Below, piece by piece: positions 8,493-17,800 of a DNA stretch of 50,930 nt; the stretch's first letter is position 1; every line of letters starts with the position of its first letter. The translations under genes and the position numbers were made by a program. Source of the stretch: Nocardioidaceae bacterium (GTDB lineage: Bacteria; Actinomycetota; Actinomycetes; Propionibacteriales; Nocardioidaceae); the NCBI GenBank assembly GCA_020636935.1, contig JACJWW010000014.1, positions 1-50,930 on the forward strand, given 5' to 3'. The notes below the pieces were generated by a model, which worked only from the letters and a program-made list of their open reading frames with translations, made no database searches and had not been told where the DNA came from.

Positions 8493-11400
8493 TCAGACTT
8501 CTTCGACCGAGCTGGGCTCGCGGCGAGACAGATCGATACCGAGCTCTTCGGCTGCCCGGAAGATCTCTTCCTCGGTGTCCTTCATCTCGATGGCGCTGCC
8601 GTCCTGGCTCAACACTTCAACGTTGAGGCACAAAGACTGCATCTCCTTGATCAACACCTTGAACGACTCAGGGATGCCGGAGTCGGGGATGTTCTCGCCC
8701 TTGACGATGGCTTCGTAGACCTTGACACGACCAGGCACGTCATCGGACTTGATCGTGAGCAACTCCTGCAGCGCATAGGCAGCGCCGTAGGCTTCCATCG
8801 CCCACACTTCCATCTCACCGAAGCGCTGGCCACCGAACTGGGCCTTACCGCCGAGCGGCTGCTGGGTGATCATTGAGTACGGGCCGGTGGAGCGGGCGTG
8901 AATCTTGTCGTCGACCAAGTGGTGCAACTTCAAGATGTACATGTAGCCCACCGAAACCGGATCGGGGAAGGGCTCACCTGAGCGGCCATCGAAGAGATTG
9001 GCCTTGCCATTCTCGCCGACCATCCGCACGCCATCGCGGTTGGGCAAGGAGGCGCCCAACATGCCGACGATCTCGTCTTCACGAGCACCATCAAAGACCG
9101 GCGTGGCCAAGTTGGTGTCGGGATCGGACTTCTCGGCGTGGATGTCGATCAGACGCTGCTTCCACTCCTCATTGCTGTCACTGAGGTTGAGATCCCAGCC
9201 ATTCTTGGCCAGCCAACCCAAGTGGATCTCGAGGATCTGACCGATATTCATCCGGCGAGGCACACCAAGCGGATTGAGGATCACGTCAACCGGGGTGCCG
9301 TCTTCCATGAAGGGCATGTCCTCGATCGGCAGGATCTTGGCGATCACGCCCTTGTTGCCGTGGCGACCAGCGAGCTTGTCACCAACCGAGATCTTCCGCT
9401 TCTGAGCGACGTAGACACGCACCAACTGGTTGACGCCAGGAGGCAACTCGTCGCCGTCTTCACGATTGAACTCGCGTACGCCGATCACGGTGCCGGACTC
9501 GCCGTGCGGGACCTTCATCGAGGTATCACGGACTTCGCGGGCCTTTTCACCGAAGATCGCCCGCAACAGGCGCTCTTCGGGGGTCAACTCGGTCTCGCCC
9601 TTGGGGGTCACCTTGCCGACCAGAATGTCGCCGGTGGTCACCTCGGCGCCCACCCGGATGATGCCGCGCTCATCGAGATTGGCGAGGAGCTCATCTGAGA
9701 CATTGGGAATGTCGCGGGTGATTTCCTCGGGGCCCAACTTGGTGTCGCGGGCGTCGACCTCATGCTCTTCGATGTGGATCGAAGTGAGCACGTCTTCTTG
9801 CACCAAGCGTTGGCTCAAGATGATCGCGTCTTCGTAGTTGTGACCCTGCCATGGCATGAAGGCCACCAACAGGTTCGTGCCCAGGGCCATCTCACCCTCG
9901 TCGGTGCAGGGGCCGTCCGCGATCGGCGTACCGATCTCGACCCGGTCACCTTCACGCACCAATGGGCGCTGATTGATGCAAGTGCCCTGGTTGGAGCGGG
10001 TGAACTTGGCCATGAAGTAGCTCTTGTTGCCACCCTCATCGTCCATGATCACGATCTCGTCGGCAGAGACTTCCTTGACCACGCCAGCAACCTCGGAAAC
10101 CACCACGTCACCGGCGTCGACGGCGGCACGGAACTCCATGCCGGTGCCGACGAAAGGCGCATCCGTAGTGATCAAGGGCACTGCCTGGCGCTGCATGTTG
10201 GCACCCATGAGTGCGCGGTTTGCGTCGTCGTGCTCCAAGAACGGGATCAGTGCGGTGGCGACCGAAACCATCTGGCGCGGGGAGACATCCATGTATTCGA
10301 CGTCTTCACGCGGCACGTCGACGGCCTCGCCGCCGCGGGTGCGGACCAAGACTCGGTCGTCGATGAAGTTGCCCTTGTCATCGATCGGCGCATTGGCCTG
10401 GGCGATGATCTTGTAGTCCTCTTCATCGGCCGTCAGGTGGTGGATCTCCTTGGTGACCTTGCCACCCTTGACCACGCGATATGGCGTCTCCACGAAGCCG
10501 AACGGGTTGATCCGACCGTAGGATGCCAACGAACCGATCAGGCCGATGTTGGGGCCTTCAGGAGTCTCGATCGGGCACATCCGGCCGTAGTGGCTGTGGT
10601 GCACATCGCGCACATCCATCTGTGCCCGGTCACGGCTGATGCCGCCGGGGCCCAGAGCCGAGAGTCGGCGCTTGTGGGTCAGGCCGGCAATCGGGTTGGT
10701 CTGATCCATGAACTGCGACAACTGTGAGGTGCCGAAGAACTCCTTGAGCGCAGCCACAACGGGGCGGATGTTGATCAAGGACTGCGGCGTGATCGCCTCG
10801 ACGTCTTGAGTTGTCATCCGCTCGCGTACGACGCGCTCCATCCGGGCCAGGCCCGTGCGGAGTTGATTCTGGATCAGCTCACCAACGGTGCGCATCCGAC
10901 GATTGCCGAAGTGGTCGATGTCATCGGGGCGTACGACGATCGGGTCGCCGGCCGGATCCAAGATCTCGGCCTGCTTGGCATCAACCAGGTGGATCTTGTC
11001 GTGATTGACGTCGTTTTGATCGGCAGCGTGCAACTGCACGATGAAGCGGATGGTGGCCACCACATCGGCGATGGTCAGCGTCTGCTTGTCGAAGGCCTCA
11101 TGGGCGCCCAGTTTGCGGTTGATCTTGTGGCGACCGACCTTGGCCAAGTCATAGCGCTTGGGGTTGAAGTAGTAGTTCTTCAACAGCGTCAACGCAGCCT
11201 CGCGCGTGGGCGGCTCACCCGGACGCAGCTTGCGGTAGATGTCGAGCAGCGCGTCGTCAGGACCTTCGGTGTTGTCCTTCTCCTCGGTCAACTGGATCGA
11301 CTCATACTGACGCAACTCAGCCATCACGGCTTCGTAGTCGTATTCCTCGTGCCAGTCTTCTTCGGCAGCCAACGCCTGGAAGGCCTTCAGCAAGACCGTG

Positions 11401-12041
11401 ACGTGCTGCTTGCGCTTACGGTCGAGGCGTACGCCGACCAAGTCGCGCTTGTCGACCTCGAACTCCAACCAGGCGCCCCGACTGGGGATCACCTTTGAGG
11501 TGAAGATGTCCTTGTCGGAGGTCTTGTCGGCTGAGCGCTCGAAGTAGACACCCGGTGAGCGCACGAGCTGAGACACGACGACACGCTCGGTGCCGTTGAT
11601 GATGAAGGTGCCCTTGCGAGTCATCATGGGGAATTCACCCATGAAGACCGTCTGGCCCTTGATCTCGCCGGTCTCGCCGTTGATGAACTCAGCCGAGACA
11701 TATAGCGGGCGAGAGTAGGTGAAGTCCTTGTCCTTGCACTCTTCCTCGGTGTACTTCGGGTCAAGGAAGACAGGGTTCTCAAACGACAACTGCATGGTGT
11801 CGCTGAAGTCGGAGATCGGGGAGATCTCTTCGAAGATCTCGTGGAGGCCCGACTTGCTCGAGACGTCTTCACCATTTGCGCGGCGTTCTTCCACGCGTTG
11901 GGCCCAGCGCTCATTGCCGATCAGCCAGTCGAAGCTGTCGGTCTGGAGGGCCAGCAGTTGCGGCACCTCAAGAGGCTCGGCGATCTTGGCGAAGGAGATA
12001 CGGTTAGGGGCTAGCGATTTCTTGCTGCGCGAGGCGGCCAA
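8493..12041 (-). CDS. rpoB: DNA-directed RNA polymerase subunit beta
   Basis: Second-largest RNA polymerase subunit, about 1182 residues. I place the start at the TTG at 12041 (LAASRSKKSL), because GGAAGGA lies 6 bases upstream and other actinobacterial RpoB proteins start this way; an in-frame TTG at 12056 is the alternative but overlaps that ribosome site. The rifampicin region (nucleotides about 10655-10735) reads GTSQLSQFMDQTNP then THKRRLSALGPGG. The Asp, His and Ser that commonly mutate to resistance are all present, so the protein should be drug-sensitive. It is the first gene of an rpoB-rpoC operon with its own promoter. Confidence 0.98.
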   Translation of the reverse strand: MAASRSKKSLAPNRISFAKIAEPLEVPQLLALQTDSFDWLIGNERWAQRVEERRANGEDVSSKSGLHEIFEEISPISDFSDTMQLSFENPVFLDPKYTEEECKDKDFTYSRPLYVSAEFINGETGEIKGQTVFMGEFPMMTRKGTFIINGTERVVVSQLVRSPGVYFERSADKTSDKDIFTSKVIPSRGAWLEFEVDKRDLVGVRLDRKRKQHVTVLLKAFQALAAEEDWHEEYDYEAVMAELRQYESIQLTEEKDNTEGPDDALLDIYRKLRPGEPPTREAALTLLKNYYFNPKRYDLAKVGRHKINRKLGAHEAFDKQTLTIADVVATIRFIVQLHAADQNDVNHDKIHLVDAKQAEILDPAGDPIVVRPDDIDHFGNRRMRTVGELIQNQLRTGLARMERVVRERMTTQDVEAITPQSLINIRPVVAALKEFFGTSQLSQFMDQTNPIAGLTHKRRLSALGPGGISRDRAQMDVRDVHHSHYGRMCPIETPEGPNIGLIGSLASYGRINPFGFVETPYRVVKGGKVTKEIHHLTADEEDYKIIAQANAPIDDKGNFIDDRVLVRTRGGEAVDVPREDVEYMDVSPRQMVSVATALIPFLEHDDANRALMGANMQRQAVPLITTDAPFVGTGMEFRAAVDAGDVVVSEVAGVVKEVSADEIVIMDDEGGNKSYFMAKFTRSNQGTCINQRPLVREGDRVEIGTPIADGPCTDEGEMALGTNLLVAFMPWQGHNYEDAIILSQRLVQEDVLTSIHIEEHEVDARDTKLGPEEITRDIPNVSDELLANLDERGIIRVGAEVTTGDILVGKVTPKGETELTPEERLLRAIFGEKAREVRDTSMKVPHGESGTVIGVREFNREDGDELPPGVNQLVRVYVAQKRKISVGDKLAGRHGNKGVIAKILPIEDMPFMEDGTPVDVILNPLGVPRRMNIGQILEIHLGWLAKNGWDLNLSDSNEEWKQRLIDIHAEKSDPDTNLATPVFDGAREDEIVGMLGASLPNRDGVRMVGENGKANLFDGRSGEPFPDPVSVGYMYILKLHHLVDDKIHARSTGPYSMITQQPLGGKAQFGGQRFGEMEVWAMEAYGAAYALQELLTIKSDDVPGRVKVYEAIVKGENIPDSGIPESFKVLIKEMQSLCLNVEVLSQDGSAIEMKDTEEEIFRAAEELGIDLSRREPSSVEEV

Positions 12042-12138
12042 GAGGGGTCCTTCCAAGGCTCACAGGTGGCGCGCACCATCCGACCACAAACCAGCCACCG
12101 GGCAGGCAGGAAGCATTTGAAGGAGGGCGCAAGGATCT

Positions 12139-12167
12139 AACCTACCCCACTCGCCCGATGCACACAA
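12139..12167 (-). promoter_or_regulatory. Predicted rpoBC promoter
   Basis: On the minus strand TTGTGT (12162-12167), a 17-base spacer and TAGGTT (12139-12144) resemble a housekeeping sigma promoter. It would give a leader of about 90 bases before the rpoB start. It lies in the 186-base gap after the MceG-like ATPase gene, consistent with rpoBC being transcribed separately from rplJL. Confidence 0.5.
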
Positions 12168-12227
12168 GCGCGGGGGTGTCAATCCCCTCACACTCGCTGT
12201 GGAGGCTGGGTTTGCTGTGGAGCTGGG

Positions 12228-13181
12228 TCAGAGCTTGGTAGCCATCGACATGTTCTCCTGGAATGAACCAGGAGGGGGCGTGACGCCATTGTCGCGACAC
12301 CAACCGCCAGGCGGGCGCTGGCTGCGGCGCGGCACGCCATTCGAGGGCTCCAACTGCATCGGGATCGGCGGGAGCGGAGGCATGTCCATGTCCTTTTCCG
12401 CCTCAAGATCGTTGGCGTCCTTCTCCTCCGACATGCCGATCGGGCCCACGGTCTGGGCGTTGAGGAATTGACGCACGACTGGCTCCTCAGAGCTGAGCAG
12501 CATCTCGCGCGGACCAAACATCGCCAAGTGCTTGTGGTAGAGCAAGCCGATATTGTCAGGCACAGTCCGGGCAGTGTTGATGTCGTGAGTCACGATCAAG
12601 AAGGTGGCGTCGATCTGGGCGTTGAGGTCGACAAAGAGCTGGTTGATGAACGCCGTACGCACCGGATCGAGGCCGGAGTCAGGCTCATCAATCAGCAAGA
12701 TCTCGGGGTCGAGCACAAGGGCCCGAGCCAATCCGGCCCGCTTGCGCATACCACCGGAGATCTCGCCGGGAAGCTTGTCTTCGGCTCCGATCAAGCCCAC
12801 CATGTCCATCTTTTCCATCACGATCCGCTTGATATCGGACTCGGATTTCTTGGTGTGCTCGCGCAGCGGGAAGGCCACATTGTCGTAGAGGTTCATGGAG
12901 CCAAACATGGCTCCGTCTTGGAAGAGTACGCCGAACAGCTTGCGGATCTCGTAGAGCTGCTTCTCCGAGCACGAGGCGATGTCGACGCCTTCGATGATGA
13001 TCTCGCCCTCATCAGGCTTGAGGAGACCGATCAGGGCCTTCAAGAACACCGACTTGCCGGTGCCTGAAGGGCCGAGCATTACCGAGATCTCTCCCGCTGG
13101 AATGGTCAGCGTGACGCCACCCCAGATCAGCTGCTTCCCGAAGGACTTAGTGAGGTTGTTGACCTCGATCTCGACACCCAT
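12228..13181 (-). CDS. Mce-transporter type ABC ATPase (MceG/Mkl, MlaF family)
   Basis: ATP-binding subunit of a lipid-importing Mce/Mla-type ABC transporter, 317 residues. Walker A is GPSGTGKS (residues 37-44), the signature is SGGMRKRAGLARAL and Walker B is ILLIDEPDSGLDP, followed by the switch His in VTHDINTA. QDGAMFGSMNLYDNVAFPLREH is typical of the MlaF/MceG group. The last 50 residues are unusual: rich in Met, Pro and Arg (MDMPPLPPIPMQ onward), with no obvious domain. No yrbE or mce genes are nearby, so it must serve permeases encoded elsewhere, as MceG (Mkl) does in mycobacteria, where the gene also lies near rpoB. The start has GGAG 9 bases upstream. Confidence 0.85.
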   Translation of the reverse strand: MGVEIEVNNLTKSFGKQLIWGGVTLTIPAGEISVMLGPSGTGKSVFLKALIGLLKPDEGEIIIEGVDIASCSEKQLYEIRKLFGVLFQDGAMFGSMNLYDNVAFPLREHTKKSESDIKRIVMEKMDMVGLIGAEDKLPGEISGGMRKRAGLARALVLDPEILLIDEPDSGLDPVRTAFINQLFVDLNAQIDATFLIVTHDINTARTVPDNIGLLYHKHLAMFGPREMLLSSEEPVVRQFLNAQTVGPIGMSEEKDANDLEAEKDMDMPPLPPIPMQLEPSNGVPRRSQRPPGGWCRDNGVTPPPGSFQENMSMATKL

Positions 13182-13209
13182 ACAGATGACTCCTAAATAA
13201 GTACGATCC

Positions 13210-13237
13210 CCTGACTGTGGCTCAACGCACAGTCAGG
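13210..13237 (-). promoter_or_regulatory. Hairpin in the leader of the MceG-like gene
   Basis: CCTGACTGTG (13210-13219) and CACAGTCAGG (13228-13237) form a perfect 10-base stem with an 8-base loop, ending 29 bases before the start codon. No T tract follows directly. It may be an attenuating structure, an mRNA 5' stabiliser or a protein-binding site; the sequence does not decide. Confidence 0.5.
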
Positions 13238-13345
13238 CTCGACGGATAAGCTAACGCGCGAACCCACCTTTGCGCTACGCCTGTCCATCCCTTGTCTGGG
13301 CCGGTTGGGTCAAATCGGGCCGTTGGCCCAACTACTCCGACCTTC

Positions 13346-13388
13346 AAAACGGCTCAGCGGCCGCCCGAAGTCGGACGACCGCTGAGCC
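13346..13388 (-). terminator. Terminator of the rplJ-rplL operon
   Basis: GGCTCAGCGG (13351-13360) pairs with CCGCTGAGCC (13379-13388). The loop can form a further short stem, and on the minus strand the structure is followed by GTTTTG. It starts about 28 bases after the rplL stop, as expected for an intrinsic terminator separating rplJL from the ATPase gene. Confidence 0.8.
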
Positions 13389-13416
13389 TGAATCTTCTCG
13401 GCATCCGCCGAGTGGG

Positions 13417-13812
13417 TCACTTGAGCGTGACGGTGGCGCCGGCGCCCTCGAGGGACTCCTTGGCCTTGTCAGCAGCTTCCTTGTTGACCTTCTCCAGGAC
13501 AGCCTTGGGAGCAGCCTCAACGAGCTCCTTGGCTTCCTTGAGACCGAGGCTGGTCAGCGCACGGACTTCCTTGATCACGTTGATCTTCTTGTCGCCAGCG
13601 GACTCGAGGATGACATCGAACTCATCCTGATCGCCGCCGCCGTCACCAGCGTCGCCGCCGGCTGCGGCTGCGCCTGGGGCAGCTGCAACGGCAACCGGAG
13701 CGGCTGCGGTCACACCGAAGGTCTCTTCGAACTGCTTCACGAACTCGCTGAGCTCAAGGAGAGTCATTTCCTTGAACGCGTCGAGTAGCTCGTCTGTGCT
13801 GAGCTTCGCCAT
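13417..13812 (-). CDS. rplL: Ribosomal protein bL12 (L7/L12)
   Basis: Stalk protein of the large ribosomal subunit that recruits translation factors; 131 residues. The N-terminal dimerisation helix pair (MAKLSTDELLDAFKEMTLLELSEF) is followed by an Ala/Gly-rich hinge near residues 35-60 and the C-terminal factor-binding domain (EFDVILESAGDKKINVIKEVR, then GLKEAKELVEAAPK). AAAGGAA precedes the ATG. It lies 62 bases after rplJ and ends at the terminator at 13346-13388. Confidence 0.97.
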   Translation of the reverse strand: MAKLSTDELLDAFKEMTLLELSEFVKQFEETFGVTAAAPVAVAAAPGAAAAGGDAGDGGGDQDEFDVILESAGDKKINVIKEVRALTSLGLKEAKELVEAAPKAVLEKVNKEAADKAKESLEGAGATVTLK

Positions 13813-13874
13813 GGTGGCGTTCCTTTCGTTGGTGGTTCACATGTTGTCGAACCGGGTCATTACTTGGGTGGTGT

Positions 13875-14531
13875 TCAGGCCTCTTCGGCCGGCGCCTCTG
13901 CAGCCTCGGGTGAGGCTTCATCGGCTGCAGCATCCGCGGCGGGTGCCTCGGTGACTGCTTCCTCGGTCGGGGCTGCTGCTGCCGGCTCGCCGGCACCACC
14001 CTTGAGGATTGAGGGATCCTGCTCGGCCTTTGCCTGCAGTGCACCGGCGAGCCGGGCAGCCTGCGAGACGGGGGCGTTGAGCAGGTAGACGGCTTGAGAA
14101 AGCGAAGCCAGCATGGCGCCGGCAAGCTTGCCCATGAGGACCTCGCGGGACTCCAGATCGGCCAACTTGGCGATCTCCTTGGCGTCCATCGAAGCGCCGT
14201 CAACAAAACCGCCCTTGATCACAAGAGCAGGATTCGCCTTGGCAAAGTCACGCAGACCCTTGGCTGCTTCGACCAGATCACCATTGATGAAGGCAATCGC
14301 GGTCGGGCCAGTCAGCAGTTCGTCGAAACCTTCGACGCCTGCCTCCTTGGCTGCAATCAGGGTCAGCGTGTTCTTGACCACGGCGTAGGTGGCGTTCTCT
14401 CCGAGGGCACGTCGCAATTCCTGCAACTGCTTCACGGTGAGACCGCGGTATTCGGTCAGCACAGCACCAGAGGACTCGTTGAACTGGCCAACGATCTCCG
14501 CTACGGCTGCTGCCTTGTCTGGCCGCGCCAT
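13875..14531 (-). CDS. rplJ: Ribosomal protein uL10
   Basis: Base of the ribosomal stalk, binding 23S rRNA and L12 dimers; 218 residues. It begins MARPDKAAAVAEIVGQF with GGAAGGAG just upstream. The open frame continues to 14693, but that part is the leader RNA. The conserved block is TEYRGLTVKQLQELRRAL. The last 45 residues are an Ala/Glu/Pro-rich acidic tail, common in actinobacterial L10. It heads the rplJ-rplL operon and is probably autoregulated through the leader at 14600-14757. Confidence 0.97.
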   Translation of the reverse strand: MARPDKAAAVAEIVGQFNESSGAVLTEYRGLTVKQLQELRRALGENATYAVVKNTLTLIAAKEAGVEGFDELLTGPTAIAFINGDLVEAAKGLRDFAKANPALVIKGGFVDGASMDAKEIAKLADLESREVLMGKLAGAMLASLSQAVYLLNAPVSQAARLAGALQAKAEQDPSILKGGAGEPAAAAPTEEAVTEAPAADAAADEASPEAAEAPAEEA

Positions 14532-14589
14532 GGGTCTCCTTCCAACATCAACCGAGCGCCCAGGTGAGCGACTCAGGGAGGAAGACCTA

Positions 14590-14627
14590 ACAAAACAAAA
14601 ACGCCCCGTGCTCAGATGCACAGGGCG
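14590..14627 (-). terminator. Attenuator terminator in the rplJ leader
   Basis: On the minus strand CGCCCTGTGC pairs with GCACGGGGCG (14602-14627, one G-U pair, 6-base loop) and is followed by TTTTTGTTTTG. This is a textbook intrinsic terminator placed about 60 bases before the rplJ start, inside the leader and not after a gene. It should stop transcription of rplJL unless an alternative fold of the leader prevents it. Confidence 0.8.
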
Positions 14628-14750
14628 GGCGCAGGTAGATCTCTGTGATCGACAAGCGATTCCTACTGTGGCACCTGCGCTGGTCGTCCGCATCTTGCGA
14701 ACCTTAAGGATCCTTGCGGGATCCGCCGGCGGTCTTCGGCTCCAGTGCAG
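14600..14750 (-). ncRNA. L10 leader (ribosomal protein autoregulatory RNA)
   Basis: The long rplJ leader contains a base stem, GCGCAGGT (14673-14680 on the minus strand) with ACCTGCGC (14629-14636), enclosing CCACAGTAGGAATCGC, which resembles the L10-binding core of the known L10 leader family. The intrinsic terminator directly follows. Binding of excess L10-L12 is the expected signal. I recognise it by position and layout, not by a covariance search. Confidence 0.6.
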
Positions 14751-14751
14751 A

Positions 14752-14781
14752 AGTGTAGACGCTCAGGAGGTGGTTGAACAA
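14752..14781 (-). promoter_or_regulatory. Predicted rplJL promoter
   Basis: On the minus strand TTGTTC (14776-14781), an 18-base spacer and TACACT (14752-14757) resemble a housekeeping promoter. Transcription from here would give a leader of about 215 bases, covering the L10 leader and its terminator. It lies between the surface-protein terminator and rplJ. Confidence 0.5.
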
Positions 14782-14797
14782 ATCGACTTCTCCGGCG

Positions 14798-14843
14798 AAA
14801 AGACAGTCTGGCCTGTCGGATCTGCAGATCCGACAGGCCAGAC
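14798..14843 (-). terminator. 38-base perfect palindrome terminating the surface-protein gene
   Basis: Positions 14806-14843 form an uninterrupted 38-base palindrome (half: GTCTGGCCTGTCGGATCTG). It starts 28 bases after the stop codon of the giant surface-protein gene and is followed on the minus strand by TGTCTTTTCG. As RNA it folds into a stem of about 17 bases. Its strength would protect the rplJ promoter just beyond from readthrough. Confidence 0.8.
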
Positions 14844-14871
14844 CAAGGGTTACCCTGCTTCGCGCGTTGGC

Positions 14872-17800
14872 TCAGCCTTCAGGCTGATTGCGTCGGCGGA
14901 GGAAGAGCAACACGCCGCCTCCGAGCAACACCATCGCTGCGCCTCCGTAGATCCAGCCGACCCCTGGGCCACCGGTGTTGGGCAACCCCTTGGGCGGCTT
15001 GACTCCTGGTGCCGGTGGAGCGGGTGGGTTCACCACTGGTGGCAGCACCTGAGCTGGGGTGAAGTGCGTCGTACTCGTCTTGCACGTCACCTCTTCCTCT
15101 TCATTCGTGCTGCAATCGGTTGATGGCGGGCTGACTCCGGCGCCGGATGCGACATTGGTCAGCTGCACCAAGAATGCATCGGAGTTGACATGCACCTTGT
15201 AGCTCAACATCAGCGACGAATTAGCCGGGACGGCTGGCAGTGTCCACTCCAAGGCATTGCCAGTTTGCGAGGCGGTCCCCGAATAGCCGGGCACGAAGCC
15301 AACCCATGCCGCGTGGTTGAGCACCTGCTCCAAGTTGTCGGAGATTACCGTGCCAGCTGGAAGCGCGGTCGTGCCGGAGCGGTTGGTGACCTTCAGGGTG
15401 TAGGTGACCTCAGTGTCCGTCTCAACCATCGATCCCGTCTCAGGGTCAGACGACTTCTCCAGGGTCCACTTGGGCGGCACCGGATGTTCCGTGGTCGTGG
15501 TGCAGGTCTCGCACTCTCCTGGCGGTTGCTCGCCTTCACCAATTCCAGTCACGTGGTTCTTCAGCGTGGCTCCCCAAGCATCGTCATCCACCGTGGCCTC
15601 GTAGGTCAGGGTGTAGGTGGTGCCAAGCCCGGAGATCGTGCCCAATGACCAGGTTAGCTTGTTGTCGCCATCCACTAGTGCAGCTGTGCCGGTGCTCGTC
15701 TGGACATTGCCCAGTGACGCATAAGCATTCACCTCGCTGAGATCATCAGTAATGGTGACGTCATCGACAGTGCCCTTGCCGGTCGAGGTGACCGTGACTG
15801 TGTACTTCACCTTGTCGCCGGGCTGCACTTCTGTGCCCGATGCCGGATCCGCAGTCTTGTTGAGGATGTAGCCGGCACCTTGGCGAATCAAGGTGTTGGT
15901 CACCTTGACACCCACGCGAGTGGGTCCGTTCTCCCCAGCACTGGCTGGCAGGTCGAAGGTGACCTTCTGCCCGGTTACCGAAGAGTTCTGACCACCGGTC
16001 ACCGTGAAGCCGACTGGGCCCCACAGGTTGCGCGGTGACACGTCAGGCAAAGCACCCTCGGTGACTTCACAGCCACTTCCCAATGGGATGTTCGTGGCCG
16101 TTTCCCAAGTCTCCCCAGCCGAGATCGACTTCGAGCCAGTCCACTCGCCACCGCTGGCGTCAATGCACTTGTAAGCCATTGAATAGGTCTGCTCCGCGGG
16201 CTCACCAGCCTTGTCGCCAGCGAGTTCCTTGCTGATGCTCAGACCCGTGCTAACCCGCTTGGTCTTGTTGGTGACTTGCAGTTTCACTGGAGTCTCGCCT
16301 GTGCCCACGGTCACCGTGGCCGGTGAGACCGAATGACCGTCCCAGACGTACGACGGATCAGCCGACGGCGGACCGCTGGGTACTCCCTCGCCGGTGACCT
16401 TGCACTCAGATCCAATCAGGATCCCGTCGATCACATCTGAGCCTTCTCCGGTGATTGACCAGTCTCCAGTGACCGGCGCGTCGGCGCCGTACACACACTG
16501 GTAAGTGCCGGTGAAGATCTGCCCGGTGGCCTTGGTAGCCCCCTCTGGCAGTGCGATTGTCTTGGTGATTTCGAAGGAGCCGTAGACCCGCTTGACCGAG
16601 TTGGTCACGCCAACCTGGTTGGGCCCATTGCGAGTCAAAGTGATCTGACCGTTTGCTGGGTTGTAGCTCGGGGCATTCCAGGCATAGGACCCATCGACGA
16701 GTCCACCACTTGGGGTGACCTCAGAGACGGTGCAGTCAGCCGTCACCGGGACCTTGATGTCTCCGATGCTGCCGTCTGCCTTGAACAGCGCAACCGTACC
16801 TCCGGCCGCGGGCAACTCCCAGACGCCATTGGCAACCGTGGTCGCGCCAACCTTGCAGGACCAGACCCCGTTCACCTTGGCGCCGGGCACGAGCACCTTG
16901 TCGTTGCCCTGGAAGCTCTTGGTGACCGAAAGCGCACCGTAGACCCGCTTGGGCTTGTTGGTCACAGTGATCACCACTGGTCCGCCACCACCCACGGTCA
17001 CGTCGGCGCTGACGACCGGGGTGTCCCAAGTCCAGCCCTCGTCCACCAGACCCGATTCTGAAGGTGTGTTTTCGGTCGCCGTGCACTTGGTGGTGGCCGG
17101 CAATCCAGTGGTGGCCGGATTCATTGTGGCCGCTCCCGATCCGGTCACGCTCCACGTGCCGCTCTTGACCACTTGCCCGTCGTACTTGCACTCGTAGGTG
17201 CCGGTGAACACCGCACTGGACTTGACGACTCCAGGATCAGCGACAATCGCCTTGGTCACCCCGAAGTTGCCGGTCACCCGTGTGATCGGGTTGGTCACCG
17301 TGACTTCGGTGGGCGTGCTAGCGACCGTCACCGATCCACCATCACTGACCGATGGCGCACCCCAAGCAAACGAAGCGTCAGCCAATAGTCCGGGAGGAAG
17401 GGGTGCCTCGGCGATGCTGCAATTCCAGCCGACGGGCACATTGTCCACCAGCGTCACCGGAGCGGCTCCGGCAGCGATCGTGACATCACCAATGATGTCG
17501 CTTTGGCTGGGCAACTTCTTGTTGCAGGTGTAAGCGACCTTGAACTGCGGCCCGGTGCCCACGTAGCCGGACGTCTCACCAGTCAAAACCTTCTTGACTG
17601 TCAACTTGCCGGTGTGACGCAAGACCTTGTTGGTGACCGTCATGGTGCCAGTCTTGCCCGCTTGGGTTGTGCCAGCAGCCAGCGTCGGGGCATCCCAGTA
17701 GTAGGAGCCATCTGCCGACGGAGGCGTGCCCAAGGCGGCCTCAGTTGGCGTGCAGGTCGAGTTCAACAAGATCCCACCGGCAGGAACTCCGCTCAGGGTT

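Larger units (their letters stand above)
14532..14871. other. Gene-free stretch holding promoter, L10 leader and a terminator
   Basis: This 340-base gap has no credible coding frame. From the rplJ side it holds the leader terminator, the leader RNA, the rplJ promoter and then the 38-base terminator palindrome of the surface-protein gene. Each is listed separately. Confidence 0.8.

Noticed and set aside
9762..10727. Plus-strand open frame of 321 codons inside rpoB
   Set aside because: Antisense shadow of rpoB, with no recognisable domain or ribosome site.
12042..12056. rpoB start at the TTG at 12056
   Set aside because: The ribosome-binding sequence GGAAGGA lies inside this 5-codon extension, 6 bases before the TTG at 12041, which also matches other actinobacterial RpoB starts.
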